Shown here: positions 9,549-22,070 of the stretch, piece after piece
Layout: each line of letters starts with the position of its first letter
Numbering within the stretch: the first letter of the stretch is position 1
Assembly: GCA_025890175.1 (NCBI GenBank)
Contig: JANPYM010000004.1
Coordinates: 2,434,682 to 2,498,681 of the forward strand
Reading direction: 5' to 3'
Origin: Ciborinia camelliae
Lineage: Eukaryota; Ascomycota; Leotiomycetes; Helotiales; Sclerotiniaceae
Length of the DNA: 64,000 nt
Program-made: the position numbers and the translations under genes
Notes under the pieces: generated by a model
Told to the model about the DNA's origin: nothing
The model's database searches: none
What the model saw: the letters and a program-made list of their open reading frames with translations, nothing else

Positions 9549-12499
9549 ATTGAAGTCGTCTTCTTGGAAGGTGATGTTGAGTCATGATCTGATGATCTCG
9601 ATATTTTATGAGATAAGAGGGGCAGTTACCCTTGAAGGCAAAACGAATTCGTTTTGTCAGTGCTAGGCGTTGGAGTTGGGCGGCGGACCGAATTGGGTGG
9701 CGTTCAAAGCTAGGTCGGTCGGGTTTTGCTTTTGGGCTTGCTTTGCCTTCTACATTTCTCATTATTTTCTTGTGCTTTCACATGCCATTTTCCCCTTTTC
9801 ACAATACTTTCTATTTGGAATTTCCATTCCAAAAGTTCCAACTTTTGTAAAAACGCACTTTCAATTTGCCGTTTTCTTATTGTCAATACAAAGATATCAA
9901 ATATACCGACAGAATGATTGTTTCTTTATCTTTTCTCAATTCTATTCTCAATAATTTTTGGCTCTTATTATTGTCTTACTCTTATTGATTTTCTTGAGCT
10001 CGTTTATCATTTCTCGCCTCTCTTCCATCTTGTTCTCAGCCTAGAGTATTTAATTTTCTTTTCTCTTACAAGGTCTTCGTTTCTGGACCAGCGGAATAGG
10101 AGTTTCAGGGGAAAGGGACTTGGGTCTAGACTTGGGAAATATATATAGCAAGAGGTGATGGTGTTTTCGGCGGGCAATTTCTCTCGGGCATTTAAGCAGG
10201 AAATCATATATTATTGGATGGGTTCAAGTTATGGTGTAGGGGTGTTATTTGGTATTTTTTATTGTTTATTTTGCAATCAATGATTCGAATTTCTGGAGGG
10301 GTTTTGGGCTAGGAAGCGGGTGCCTTGAGAGGAGTCTGGAATTGAATAAGCACGCAGAGAGATGATGGGAAAGAATGGGATGGAGTAAGAATTAATATTG
10401 TTTATCCTCTGCCCAATGTTCATCTTCCATTTATGAAATCATATACAGTAGTAGTCAAACTATCTTGTCTGTTACTCAGCTATCCAATAGTGGGTGTAAG
10501 GATTCATGAAACGCTTTTCAATTTTCAATTAATCTAAACATCAATTGATTCTCTTCAATTTATATAATCTCATTATTTAATCGATATTATATAAGTAAAT
10601 CAAACTTCAAAACGTATAAAGAAAAATTGCGAGAATATCATTATGTTTAACTTTTACTTTATTTTATAAATCCGTATACCTACTGTTGATTTTTTTACTT
10701 GTATTGCTGAGCTTACCTTAATCGTCGGCTTCTTATAGATCATACTCTGAGATTGTTTCTTAGGAGATGTTTCCAACAAGTCAGCTAGTAGCCGTGATCG
10801 AATTAGACGTTCGGACTTTAAAAGTCCTCGCTCTTCGGATATTAAAAGTTCGACGATAATTACTTCCATTTCGATAATATCAAGAGTGCCACTAGATTCA
10901 ACTGAACTATTTCGATCATTCAACGCTCTTCCTTTGACCTTAGTCGAATTCTAACTAAATCGAATCTCCTATCTCGTAATATAGGCTAAACCCCGGGATG
11001 AGAGGTTGTGGATAGTTGTCTGTCTGTCTAGTTGTTTATTACCCTAGGTATGATATAACTATGTTGTTCGGGGTCGTGCTAATAGTATGATTTAATGAAG
11101 TTCTTTAATGTGTGATGTTTTTTTCTGGTATGGATATTTGTATGCTTTGGGCGTAGAGAAAAAGAAACGGAATTTGAATAGATCGTTGAAATCGAATTGC
11201 ACTCATATTAACATTAGGTTGGGGCTTCTGATAAATTGCCAAAGTATAAAAGGGCAGTAAGTGTAAATCCTATGTAAATACAGCTGATATTCGCACATCT
11301 GCCGGTGGTGGTGAATCAAACGGGGAAAATTTTGAGATTAGAAGTAGTTCTGTGTAATGTATGTGATGTGGCAGGGGGGAGGCTAATTCAATTCCACAGA
11401 ACAAATGTAATCGTAGAAATATGTCAAACTCAAGCAGAATAGAAGACGCCATATTTTCCAATAGTGGAACAACATACCTATTTCTATCAATTTCAGCAAG
11501 CCTTTACGCATAGCCCACAAAATATATTCACTCCAATAGTTTACATACGTTATCAGTACAGACATACTTCAATTCGTAGCGTATACCTAAACAAGAAATA
11601 AACCTCCCAGCACCGAAGATCCGGTATATATAGCGCTACTCGCCGAGTGGTTTGATGGTACAAAAGCGCACTTGTCACTGTACAATCATAATGAAGATTG
11701 TGGGTGATGGGTGAGTTGTGACTGTGCAGTTGAAATTTACCGCGCAGCTTTATTCAATCGGTGAGATGAATCAAGAATCACTTATCAGCAAAGCAAGAAG
11801 CAAAGCAAGAAGCAAAGCAAGAAGCAAAGCAAGAAGCAAAGCAAGAAGCAAAGCAGGCGATGCTTATTAGAACCAAAGAGGGAAAACTTCAACTAGGTGA
11901 TAGACAGCAATTCCAATTAGAGATTTCTTAAACCAATAGTATGTGTACGAACTCATAAAAGAAGAAGAAAGTTGAATATCACAATGATTCTATGATATCT
12001 CTTCGTACATTTTAACACTTGATAGAATAGTTCGATATAGATTAAACAATAAAACTATACAATTGAAATGAAACAATTGAAAGTTGGGAGGATGAGTTAC
12101 GATTTTTTGAATGTTGGAAAGCGTTTCATAAATACATATACACACTATTAAATGCCGAAACTAAAATTCTAGAGATCACGAACTCTCGCCTGATGAAGAG
12201 AGATATGGCATATAAATGAAATAAAGCGACGATGAATAGGAGATTAGACGAGAATGTATGAGATAGGGGAGGCGAAAAGTTGCTACGCTGAGTTCCATGA
12301 CATCATAAAGGGTTGACACCACTATGTGGATAGCTCGCGTATGCGTACAACGCAATGGAAAACCGCCATCATTAGTATTAAATCTACAATCTCTCTTGTC
12401 ATAAAAATGTATCCCAACTCCCAAGCGCCAGTCCCGTCTTTACCAATACAATCAAAGTCTATCCACCCTTCCATAGGTACTACCAGTCACTCCCACCCC
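9549..12499. other. Long intergenic region
   Basis: Nearly 3 kb between the zinc-finger gene and the membrane-protein gene. The 9.7-12.2 kb part is noticeably AT-rich with homopolymeric T and A tracts. Short open frames (for example minus strand 10654-10923) lack any domain and look like chance. The one clear structure is a 12-bp minisatellite near 11.8 kb. No RNA gene recognised. Confidence 0.45.
11787..11855. repeat. 12-bp minisatellite, about 5.75 copies
   Basis: Perfect head-to-tail copies of AAGCAAAGCAAG (itself built of AAGC/AAAGC halves) span about 69 bp, then decay into AGCAGGCGATG. It lies in a non-coding AT-rich stretch. Copy number is likely polymorphic, as such arrays change by slippage. 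Confidence 0.9.
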
Positions 12500-13508
12500 T
12501 TAAACCACAATCCCCGGCTCCAAAACCGGCTCATTCTTGTTTCTCCCGATCTTCCCTGCCGGCCCCTCACCATACAGAGCATTATAACTCTCTCTCACCC
12601 TCATCACTTTCTCATGCTCATTTTTAACCCTCCTCAGTGCCCAAAAATTATACACCACAAATAATCCCCCCGTCAAACACATAATCGTACCCACAACAAT
12701 CGCCGTAATCCTTTATCCAAATCGGAGAGTCAGTACAGTAGTACTCATTAGGGAAATATTTTAGGGGAAAATGAAAAACTAGAAGTCCGGTACAAAGAGA
12801 AAAAAAAAGGATGTGTGCGAGAAACCATAAAATTAGGCAAGCCATGTAAAATGTAATGAACAATTACGAACCTCGCCATAATCCTCCAATCCCCTTTCTG
12901 CTGACAATAAACATTAACTAATGTATTCATCAAGCCGGTCAGACTATTCAAACACCCAGGTAAGAAAATTCTATTCAAAAGCCACACGTAATTTTTGCGG
13001 TAGAGATGCCACAACCAAAGCATGCCCGCGGAACCGATGCCGCAACAGAAACCGGCCACCCAGAGGAGAGGGATATTTTTGACGGCGGTGAGAATATGCT
13101 GGGTTGTGGCGTTTGGGACGTTGGACGGAGGGAGGGATTTCAGGGAGGTGAAGGTTCCGGGGAAGATTATGAAGCCCGCGAGAAGGATCCCTGTGCTGGT
13201 GTTAGAGAGGGTGGTGTTGTGTTGTGTTGATCGAGTGGTGGAATGTGTGTTTAGAAAAGACTGAGGGACTTACAAGTGAAGAATGCTATGTATATATTAT
13301 GCATACGTGGAATATTGTCGAGTGCGAGAAGCATATTCTCATATTCCGTTTGTGTAAACAACACAGCAGTTGGTATCGCCGATGTCGATGTCCCTGTAAC
13401 AGTTGTCGAGTTTGATTTTTTCGAAGCATGACGAAAAGGGTTGTGGGAAGTGGAATGAGGGGTTGTTTGGGCTCCGGATGGTGCCTGTTTGTTATTTGAT
13501 CGGGCCAT
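12500..13508 (-). CDS. Multi-pass membrane protein, unknown function
   Basis: Complement exons 13274-13508, 12872-13190 and 12500-12710 encode 254 aa; phases agree, and the first acceptor is the second of two nearby AGs (at 13191-13192). Residues 1-70 are hydrophilic and Ser/Thr/Lys-rich, probably cytosolic. Four hydrophobic helices follow: ~71-94 (NIYIAFFTWILLAGFIIF), ~120-139 (LLWVAGFCCGIGSAGMLWLW), ~148-172 and ~186-208 (ITAIVVGTIMCLTGGLFVVY). A basic tail with ALRRVKNEHEKVMRVRE follows the last helix. The joined hydrophobic pattern across both introns supports the model. I recognise no family; it reads like a conserved fungal integral membrane protein, of which the compartment is unknown. 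Confidence 0.75.
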
Positions 13509-14324
13509 ACTTGATAGTCTTTTTGAAGTGGTGTGAGATCTTCTCGATGTCTAAGATCAGGTGGATCTTAATCGGGGGAAAAGTGGATGTGATATTTCAT
13601 ACTAGATAGGTAAGGCATTATAGGTCATGCAGTTGAATGAGTCACAAAGTACAATAATAAGAAGGTTAAAGTTATCATTGAGGGTATTCCTATATCAATA
13701 ATATGAACTAGGTATTTGTCATCGTATTCACTATTTCCTATAGAATGGCCTGGGCAACGGTACGAAATAGTTTGTCTGAATGAGGATATCATATCATGTT
13801 TTAGCACAAGAGCAATCAACATATCAACCAAGTTTCCAAATTGAGAACTATACTACCACACAAAGTATCCATGGCTTGTTCGCGAGCATTGCCACGCAAA
13901 GATATAGATATATCGAAATGCTATAATATCTTCTCGGAGAAGACTTCTGGTATTGTATGGAATTGGTGTTGATCTTAAAATTAATACCCAAATCTGGGAT
14001 CGTGGGGGTGGGTCAACCAAGATTTTTACCCCTGGCGCTTGCAAATGCGTGATGACGGCAAAAAGGCAGGGGATGTGAACTTGCTCTTTGGATGAGAATA
14101 CACGAGACCCTTATCAACATTGAGAACACTACTCAGAATGGTATCAAAAGACGACAAAAACAATTCTGATTCACATGTGAGAACGTGCATTGGCAGCTTA
14201 TGTGATAGGTTCAATTATTGAGTCTTTCAAATATAGAAGGGACAAGGAAGCTTTTCCTGACATTTCCGGTATTTTCCTACCAACGCCAACGCTATGCAAA
14301 AAAGACAATTCATCATTAGACTTC
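13509..14324. other. Intergenic region
   Basis: About 800 nt between two minus-strand genes. It holds the promoter of the membrane-protein gene and the 3' flank of Utp15. Short frames on both strands show no domain. Confidence 0.5.
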
Positions 14325-15935
14325 CTATTTTACCCCAGCCACAAGCAAATCTAGCATTCCCTTGACCTGCATTGCCTTTTGTGACCTTTCCACCTCCGCC
14401 CTCACACGTCGATGTAAGAACTTGATTTGGCGTTCTAATTCTGGCGAATCAGAAGTATGCTCTGAGTATATGTCCAAGAGCAACATGGCAGCATCGGTAC
14501 ATATAGGAACGTATCGAGGGTCAGTAATATGCTTAGACACCCATTTGAAAATGGGCTGTATCGTAGTTTCGTCGCGCTTCTCAAAAGCCGTTCGCATGGC
14601 ACTTCTGTGTCGTAGAGCTGTGAGAAGTGTAAGAACAGTGACTGCGGGCAGACCTTTCTCAAGCACAGAATCTAGTGCTTGATGATATCTCCCTTGTTGA
14701 AGTTCACGCTCCCATTCTGGAATCTTTCGCTTTATTGAACGTGTATTGCCCTCGATTACAACATCTGCGCCCTCGCCCATGAAATCCATTCCTCGAATTC
14801 TCTTTTCTACCCCGCTAGTATGCTTCCTTTTCTTGTTCTTCTTGTCGTATTCTTCTAATGTGCCGTCGAGTAAGGCTTGCATCTCCTTCGCTCGCTCTCT
14901 CTCTTTTACCTTTTGCTGGCCTGATAATCGCGTTTTGATAGACAAGACCCCGGATTGCATGCCCACAACCAAATGTTTGTCCTCCCGATTGGCACCGGAA
15001 CTAACAACGTTGACTGACAAAACAGGAGCCGAGTATTTGAGTCCAGTTACAACATTCCATCCGGTGGTCTCGAAAACCTTCACATGGCCATCCAAACCAC
15101 CGCTAACTAGTCTAGTGGCGTTCGATGCAAGACACAACGAAGTGACCGTCTTCTGATGGTTCTTGATAATGTGCAATGGCTTTCCAGCTACCAAATCAAG
15201 GACTGAGATTTGATTATCGGCTGCAGCAAGAACCGTTGTCCCGGAAGGCATAGGGAGTACAGTCTCAACTGGCGCAGCATGCTTGAAGGTCATCGCTGCT
15301 CTAGTTGGAACTCTGGGATCCCAAAGTCTAACAGTCTCATCATAACTACCAGTCAAAATCATATTCGACATTGACCCCGGCATGAAAGCACCACTTCTAA
15401 CATAATCTGTATGACCAACAAAAGTTGTCGTACTTTCTTGACTGGGCAGATCCCACAGCTTAACAGTTCGATCGTCACTAGCACTCATGAGAGTTGTCAA
15501 TTCGGTTGGTGAAAACTTTGTTGTCCAAACTGGTTGTTTATGTTCCTCCCATGTTTTCAAAATAGCTCTTGAATTCACATCAAAGACTTGTATTTTTCCG
15601 GTTTCGTCACCTGCCACCATAACACGTCCATCTCGTCGAATCTCTCCGCTATGCGCAACATCTGAAAATCGAGTAATAGTCTTCACTAATTTCCGTGTGC
15701 GAATCGAGTAGATCTGGAGTCGAGTACCAGTGGTAACACAGAAATAATCATTGCTAGATGGCAGTAAAGCGTTTGTCGGCGGAGGAGGGAATGATATGTG
15801 CGTAATAGGATAATTCGTTGGTGCTGGGATGAGCTGCTGTGAGCGAAATCCCTTCCAATATCGTTGTTCAGGTGTAATTGGCGAAGGGGCAGTTGGAAGC
15901 TTGACCCCCGGCAGACTTGTCAATGGTGCGGCCAT
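14325..15935 (-). CDS. utp15: U3 snoRNP-associated protein Utp15
   Basis: A single exon of 536 aa. Residues ~45-340 form a WD40 propeller with clear repeat ends such as SASDDRTVKLWD and TGSYDETVRLWD. Residues ~380-530 match the Utp15 C-terminal helical domain (KIPEWERELQQGRYHQALD ... VTVLTLLTALRHRSAM). The N-terminus contains the typical YWKGFRSQQL segment. In the family this is a subunit of t-UTP/UtpA in the small-subunit processome. It acts in the nucleolus on early pre-18S rRNA processing and links to RNA polymerase I transcription. Length is close to yeast Utp15 (513 aa). The gene is intronless, unlike most neighbours. Confidence 0.95.
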   Translation of the reverse strand: MAAPLTSLPGVKLPTAPSPITPEQRYWKGFRSQQLIPAPTNYPITHISFPPPPTNALLPSSNDYFCVTTGTRLQIYSIRTRKLVKTITRFSDVAHSGEIRRDGRVMVAGDETGKIQVFDVNSRAILKTWEEHKQPVWTTKFSPTELTTLMSASDDRTVKLWDLPSQESTTTFVGHTDYVRSGAFMPGSMSNMILTGSYDETVRLWDPRVPTRAAMTFKHAAPVETVLPMPSGTTVLAAADNQISVLDLVAGKPLHIIKNHQKTVTSLCLASNATRLVSGGLDGHVKVFETTGWNVVTGLKYSAPVLSVNVVSSGANREDKHLVVGMQSGVLSIKTRLSGQQKVKERERAKEMQALLDGTLEEYDKKNKKRKHTSGVEKRIRGMDFMGEGADVVIEGNTRSIKRKIPEWERELQQGRYHQALDSVLEKGLPAVTVLTLLTALRHRSAMRTAFEKRDETTIQPIFKWVSKHITDPRYVPICTDAAMLLLDIYSEHTSDSPELERQIKFLHRRVRAEVERSQKAMQVKGMLDLLVAGVK

Positions 15936-18900
15936 CTTAAATTCTTATGAACAGAAAGGTAAGATGAAGATGTCGCGAAAAGATTGATATTTCACTCCGC
16001 GCGATGCGATTCGCAAAAAAAAAAGTTAAGGACGGAATCTGAAGGTTATTTTTCCCGATAATTGCGCTAAACTACAACAAGCTAGTCTAGGTTATACCTG
16101 CCACTTTTATATATTGGAGTATCATTTTACAATTCACGCAAGAATCGATTGATATGTTGGTTCTCAATGGCAGGAACCTGTTTATCTCATGATTTGATCA
16201 TTTGGTTCATATACTTTCTCCAGTCCAGTCCATATACTGATGGTGCCTCGCAGAAGGGCATAGAGTTTCAAAAACTATTTGGCATTCGTGATAAGACCGC
16301 AGTTGTGTGTTCGACCTGATAGGGCGATTTTAAGGTCGCTCATCTTGGGTTGCGATGTATCTCTATGGGTTGCTTGCTTTGTATCTTCTACTGCATCGTT
16401 TGATGGACCTTCACTTCCAACCCAAGTGGTATGCCAACTCCAGTACTGACGGCGGCTTGTCTTTTCCCAAATGTACTCTGCTCCATCATCGTTCTGGCGA
16501 GCGTTATGGTCGTTGTAGATTGATACTCCGGTGTTATTCAAGATCTCCCTTCAGGCTGCAGTCTCTTATTTCGAATTTTAACCAAGCCCATCACCAGGCG
16601 TCCACGTAACAATGTAGTTTTGACAGTATTTTGCACATGAGTTAAATTATCTCGCCGGTTATGCTCAAAACCAGAGCTGCGGGACCGCATTTCGTCGCCG
16701 AAACACAAATTTTAATTCATAAATGTAATACAAGTACCGTTCCTGCAACATGTGCGTATTTAAACACGGCATGTCATCGGAAGATATCTTCTAGCTGGGA
16801 AGAAGCAAGTAGCTTCTCCCATAGCTCTCTGATTTGGTTATAATGCAGAAGATATGTTGGCCAAAAGCAAAAATATCTTTATCATTGGGACTTGTCACTA
16901 CGACGATAAAAGTCCCGTTGGTGCCATTTTGTCTGAAGACTAAGCTGTTGCAGTTATGTTTTGGCAAGATTTCCAATTACAACTTTGGACCAGCCATGCT
17001 TGTGGCCAAATTCTGTCACTGCGAGATAACAAAAAACAGGCACCAAGTCTCTTTTGCTCCATACAAGAATGGTATGTTCCTAGTATGAAAAACAACTCGA
17101 TTGCCAAGGAAATCCTCCTTGAATGTTCTTCATATGAATGAAGACCTGACTCCCAAGCCTGCAACCAGGTCATTATACCGACTCCATCTCTGCCAAAACT
17201 TTCAAACCGAATCCAAGTTGTACATCCCACAAGATAAAACTCATAACACCTAAATATGAACGACGCAATCACGGCTTTGATTGACCAAAGGAAATCCGTA
17301 TCGAGATATTGCTGTGTGCTATGATGAAAGCTCGAGAATTTCTGGCAGTACTGGCGGTTGACTGCAGACTATGGAAACCCAATCGCTTTTGGTTGTATGA
17401 ATCGAATCAGGAAAAAACTAATCAAGCTATCCAAGTATGTGTTGATATTGATGTCGCTTGGAGATGATACCAGTGGAGGTATGGTCCATGGCCTTGATGA
17501 GTCTCGCATGAGCCTGATACGAAAGGTCCCATCAAATTCTCCAAGAACAGCGAAGTTCCATACATTCTTATGCCGCAAATGCTGGACCATCTTCCTCCCT
17601 GGTTATGTTGATCATAGAAACAAGCCCAATCGAGAATACAATAATCAAAAGGACAATTAATACGACAATGAGAGGCATTCTGCTAGTGTTCTTGCTTTTT
17701 AATTTGATGGAGGCAGATGTTTCGAAGTCTATTAAAGGTTTACAGTAACAGTATGAATAATGTTCAAAATCGAGTGAACGAATGACAAATCCAGGAGGGT
17801 TGGGAAAAGAAGTACAATAAAGACTGAAAATGCAAGTCGAAAGTAATGGAACTTCTTTTTGAACAAGGTGAAGGTGAAGGTGAATGGAGCAACAGGTAAA
17901 AAACAGACCGCAAGATTTATTATTGAGGAAAAGGGCGAAATATATAAGTTCCTCAACCTTTCCCATTCGTTCTCTAACACTTTTGCCTTTGTGTATTATC
18001 AACCTTGAATCAGCAATCCTACAAACGGTTCTCAATACCTATATCTCATATTGTAACTCTATCATTGGGAGACATTACTGCTTACGGCTAGTCAATGGAC
18101 CTTTATTACTAGTTCAGCATGGATAGTATCAAATATTCATACAAATTAGAGTAGAATTGTCCGTTTATATCAAGATTAGAAAGGGATGGGGCACACTTAC
18201 CGATTGAAAGTTATACTCATAGCGGCAAAAGCAGATTGAGGTTCTTAAGATTAACATCTCATTTTCCAGACTTCCAGGAAGACCCATTCCAAACATACCA
18301 ACGGTCAGTAGCTTTAAGGGACAGTTTCGCTGGTGCCAGGTTGATTCCCCACTTCATTCAACCCAACCAATCGGATTACACTTTGTACGAGTCAAGAGCC
18401 ATTGGTGCAAAAGGAATGCATGAGTGGAACCGACCGCCAGTCTCTCTCGAAATTCCAAACCTACCGGTATACTCTTTCTCAAGAAAAGTCACATTGTTCA
18501 TATCAAAACCATACTAGGAAGCTATTACGAATATCCAAGCTGTAGACAAGCTTTCGCTACAACTTCCGTAGCGGCACGCTGCCATCATCGACACTAACAG
18601 CTAATAGGAATAGGTTCATCTTCGCTGCGGAGGCTGTGCGAAATTATGGTAGAATTTCGACCTTGTAGTTCATCTTACATAGGACTTAGTTGTCTGAGAC
18701 TCGCCTCGTAAGGACCCTGTCAGGGGTTGTACCTAAAAGCGTAGCACCTTAAATTGGTTTGGCGCTTGGGCATCCGACTGAGTATCGATTACGGCTTCCT
18801 AGTTTGAGGAAGCTTCCATTCTGCATATCTACTCTGGGATTGATGCTCCTTCTCATTCTTAAGTTTTCAGACCATCGATCCCGTCTTGGCCTTCCTTATT

Positions 18901-21900
18901 GTCCGTAAGGACCTGGTCGTCATACGGAATTGATGTGGTATGCCAATGACAAGGTGGCTCGTAAGGACCCTGCTATTGTGCATTATAATCGATACCAGAG
19001 AGCTGAACAGGTTTCCAATATTCCAAATTGCAGCCCGACAATGAAAGCCTTCTTCATTCTCGAATCCAATTGAAACATTCAAATTATTTGAAACATTTAA
19101 TTATAACGAAATGTTTACAGCTTTTTAAACTTTGAAGGTTCACATCTACCATGCGGCATACCAGTCCGGACTATTGGATACCCTGGCAGTGCACGTCCCT
19201 CATCAAACTTCAAATCCTGGGAGACAAGGATTAAATTGGGCTTCTTCCATTAGGAATTTGAAATCTAAGCTTTGTATGATGAGCTTACCTACCTATACTC
19301 CGCGCCACTGCTAGTATTTCTGACTCTTCCAAGAGCTTATCATATGGCTGGTCACATCATAGTGAGATTGCTTCTATGGTAGTGCTAACCTATGTAATCT
19401 CTAATCCTTTTGTCATGAGAGGGCACGGAGAAAGAGATATCCCCCGAAGGAACATCTTTTTTGAAAAACACTTTGTTTTCGTCTCGTTGTTACATGATCG
19501 CAGGAGCTACTATTGGGTTTTACTGTTTTTATTTCAAGAGTCGGCAGAACACCTTCAGATACTGCGACGCCGTTGCTTTTACCTGCTTCCTCGCACAAAG
19601 TCATATACAATCGAGTTCGAAGAGTTAAGAGAGAACAATGGCAACATCACATACTATCAACTTCCCCATTCCCGTCTGTATCCAAGATTTTAGGATGCAT
19701 CTCATACCTCGACTATAACCATGGACTAAAAATGATTTAGGAGACTTCTGCGTGAGCTGCTTGCTGTTAACAGGGCCTAATCACGAGCTTGAATTTGCAA
19801 CCTAGTTGATGGAACACTTTGATTTGAGGAACCTGTGTTGTTCTAGTTACTGGTCTTTGAGGAAGCAATGATATCATGCATAGATACTACGGCACCTATA
19901 TCACCAATCGCGTGACAAAAAATGGAGTACACGATGGATCAAAAGTCTTAACATCCATTGCATGGTAATGTGGTTTTATTCCTCACTTGGTACACTAAAT
20001 GCAAAATCGCTGGACTCGAAGTTTGTTTCAAGTCTTTTGAGATGGATCGTATAATTCAAGACTATCTGTTCTTTCCCCTACTTTCTGCATTTTGCAAACT
20101 CGCCTCCGCTTTCTCCTTTACTTCTGCAGTTGAACGTTCAAACAGAAACTCATATTTTCACCGTACTATTATTGTTGGTAGCAAGATGCTCTTCTCCAAA
20201 TTGAACCATGAGTTTCACTGCGGGGAGGAGAAGTCTCTTTCTTGATCAAATCCGATACCTTACATTTAGTAATGCTCTGAGGTTGTCCTATCTGAAATCG
20301 TGGTATTTGGAGTCAAAGAACAAGTTGAAAGTTGAAAATATTGAGTTACTTCATTGGGTCTTGTTCTCATCATCGCTGAGTCCTGTGTGCACTCGACGCA
20401 ACATCCGTGGTTCTGGCCCTTAGAAAACACCATATACCTCGCCATCGATTAGAACAGGTATATTTATTCATTCATATTAATCCATGTAGCTACTTGCCTA
20501 TCTTCTCAACCGTAATACTCCTCCTGAGCTTACATTTGGGGCCTTTCAGTCGTAGCTATATTAATGATATGACCATTTTAAATTCTCCTTTTAAATCCGG
20601 GAATGTTAAACCTCTGACAACCATAAGCGTTCTATTTAAAAAGTGACCTTTATTTTATTTTATTTATTCTATTCTGTTGATGGGCGAAAAGGGGCAGTGA
20701 AGTCACCAGGAGATGAGAGATATACGGTGATGGTAAGGACCTGTTGTAAAAATGTTATAGAAATCTATGCTACAAGCCAATTCTCTAGGTATTTATTATA
20801 GGCATTTGATATAGGCATCTTCAGGCTTGAAGACCCTATAACAGACATGCAACAAAGAATTGAACAGTTCCAATTGAGGACTAGCGGGAGTCGGGAAAGA
20901 AGATTGATTGGTGTGAATATTCATATATTGAAAGTGAATGTAAGGGAGAGGGAGAGGTAGGTAAGCTTCCAGGATTCCAATATTCCAACCCACGCTTCCT
21001 TCTGCCATACCTAAACAAATTTCTATACTTGCTTTCAATCAACTGTTCACCTTTCATCTATCTATATACACATCGATGGCCTACAATTTTTACTTCCTTC
21101 CAGTAGGTATTATATTACATATTACATATTGCAACCCTCTCATCTCATCTCTCCCCCCCCTCATTGCACCTCGCCAATTACCTACAATCAGCCCTCTCCC
21201 CCCAAATAAACCAACTTACCTAGCTGATTATACCAACCTGGAAAATGAACATACAAATACTGCCTGCATCTACTAGGTATTTCGTCCATTTATCCCCAAA
21301 AGAAAACTACCCACCAGTATACCACTCCCTACCCCCCCCATTTTCCCGATCAAAAACCCCATCTATCATTCATTTCATTCATTTCATGAATGCAGTAAAT
21401 AATCCTATCCCATCCTATCCTATCCCATCCCCATCCCCATCCCGTCTATTTCCCGATCAACAAATCCCGATCCAAACTACCTAATCTTAGGTACACTCAA
21501 TGACTATCCCATTCGACTCAGATAAGTAGGTACCAAGCTTGGGACATTCCCTACCTACCTAGTACCTCCCTAGGGGATACCCGAGCCGAGAGCAATGTAT
21601 AAATAAATAAATAAATACTAGGTAGGTACTGTGTAATTAATACTTACTATAAGAGTAACACTCATAACTTATATAGTATTCATCAAGCTATAGATTTTAC
21701 ACGAGAATCTAGAGAGAAATGTATGTCATCACCGTCTCCTCCCAATTATTCGCTATTAAATAAGGTGAGGTGAGGTGAGGCGAGGCAGCCAGCTACAATA
21801 TAGCATAGCGTTCCTTTTGAGAACATTAAATGCACGTGAAAAAAAGAATTATAGAAGAAATGTATCTCATGGTTTTCATTAGGTAAGTAAACGCCGTGTC

Positions 21901-22070
21901 CCTTCATGCTACCGTACCGAATACTCATTATCGTGTAAATGGATATACTCGGGCACTTTCCCAACGTTCCACTATCGTGTGCATGTTGTATGCTATGCTA
22001 GCACCATCCTTTTATCTACGCCCGCATTCTGATATACGCTCGACTTTTGTGCTCCAATCCATGATTTAAC
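15936..22070. other. 6-kb gene-poor region with open-frame scraps and repeats
   Basis: No gene model is supported. Minus-strand scraps that look partly coding are 16275-16541 (88 codons), 16940-17272 and 17369-17696. The last joins a strongly hydrophobic helix (MPLIVVLIVLLIIVFSIGLV) to a second open frame (NVWNFAVLGEFDGTFRIRLM) by what would be a one-base shift. The plus-strand frame 18236-18517 also has no ATG-led domain. A 15-nt direct repeat occurs at 18705 and 18958. From about 20.6 kb the sequence becomes simple and C-rich. The first ~100 nt should hold the Utp15 promoter. Decayed genes are possible but unproven. Confidence 0.4.
20649..21785. repeat. Cluster of simple repeats
   Basis: Separate short microsatellites: TTTTA at 20649-20675; CATTT and CCTAT/CCCAT runs around 21365-21440; (AAAT)4 at 21601-21616; and GTGAG at 21764-21785. 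They are intergenic and interspersed with unique sequence rather than one array. Confidence 0.8.

Noticed and set aside
11787..11855. CRISPR-like array
   Set aside because: Contiguous 12-bp tandem units without spacers in a eukaryotic nuclear sequence; it is a minisatellite.
9700..12200. AT-rich stretch as an RIP-degraded transposon
   Set aside because: No terminal repeats, no residual transposase or reverse transcriptase peptide and only moderate AT-richness; dinucleotide counts would be needed.
16275..16330. Possible tRNA because of a TTCGACC B-box-like string
   Set aside because: No A-box, acceptor stem pairing or anticodon arm could be drawn around it. Other GTTCGA strings in the window failed the same test.
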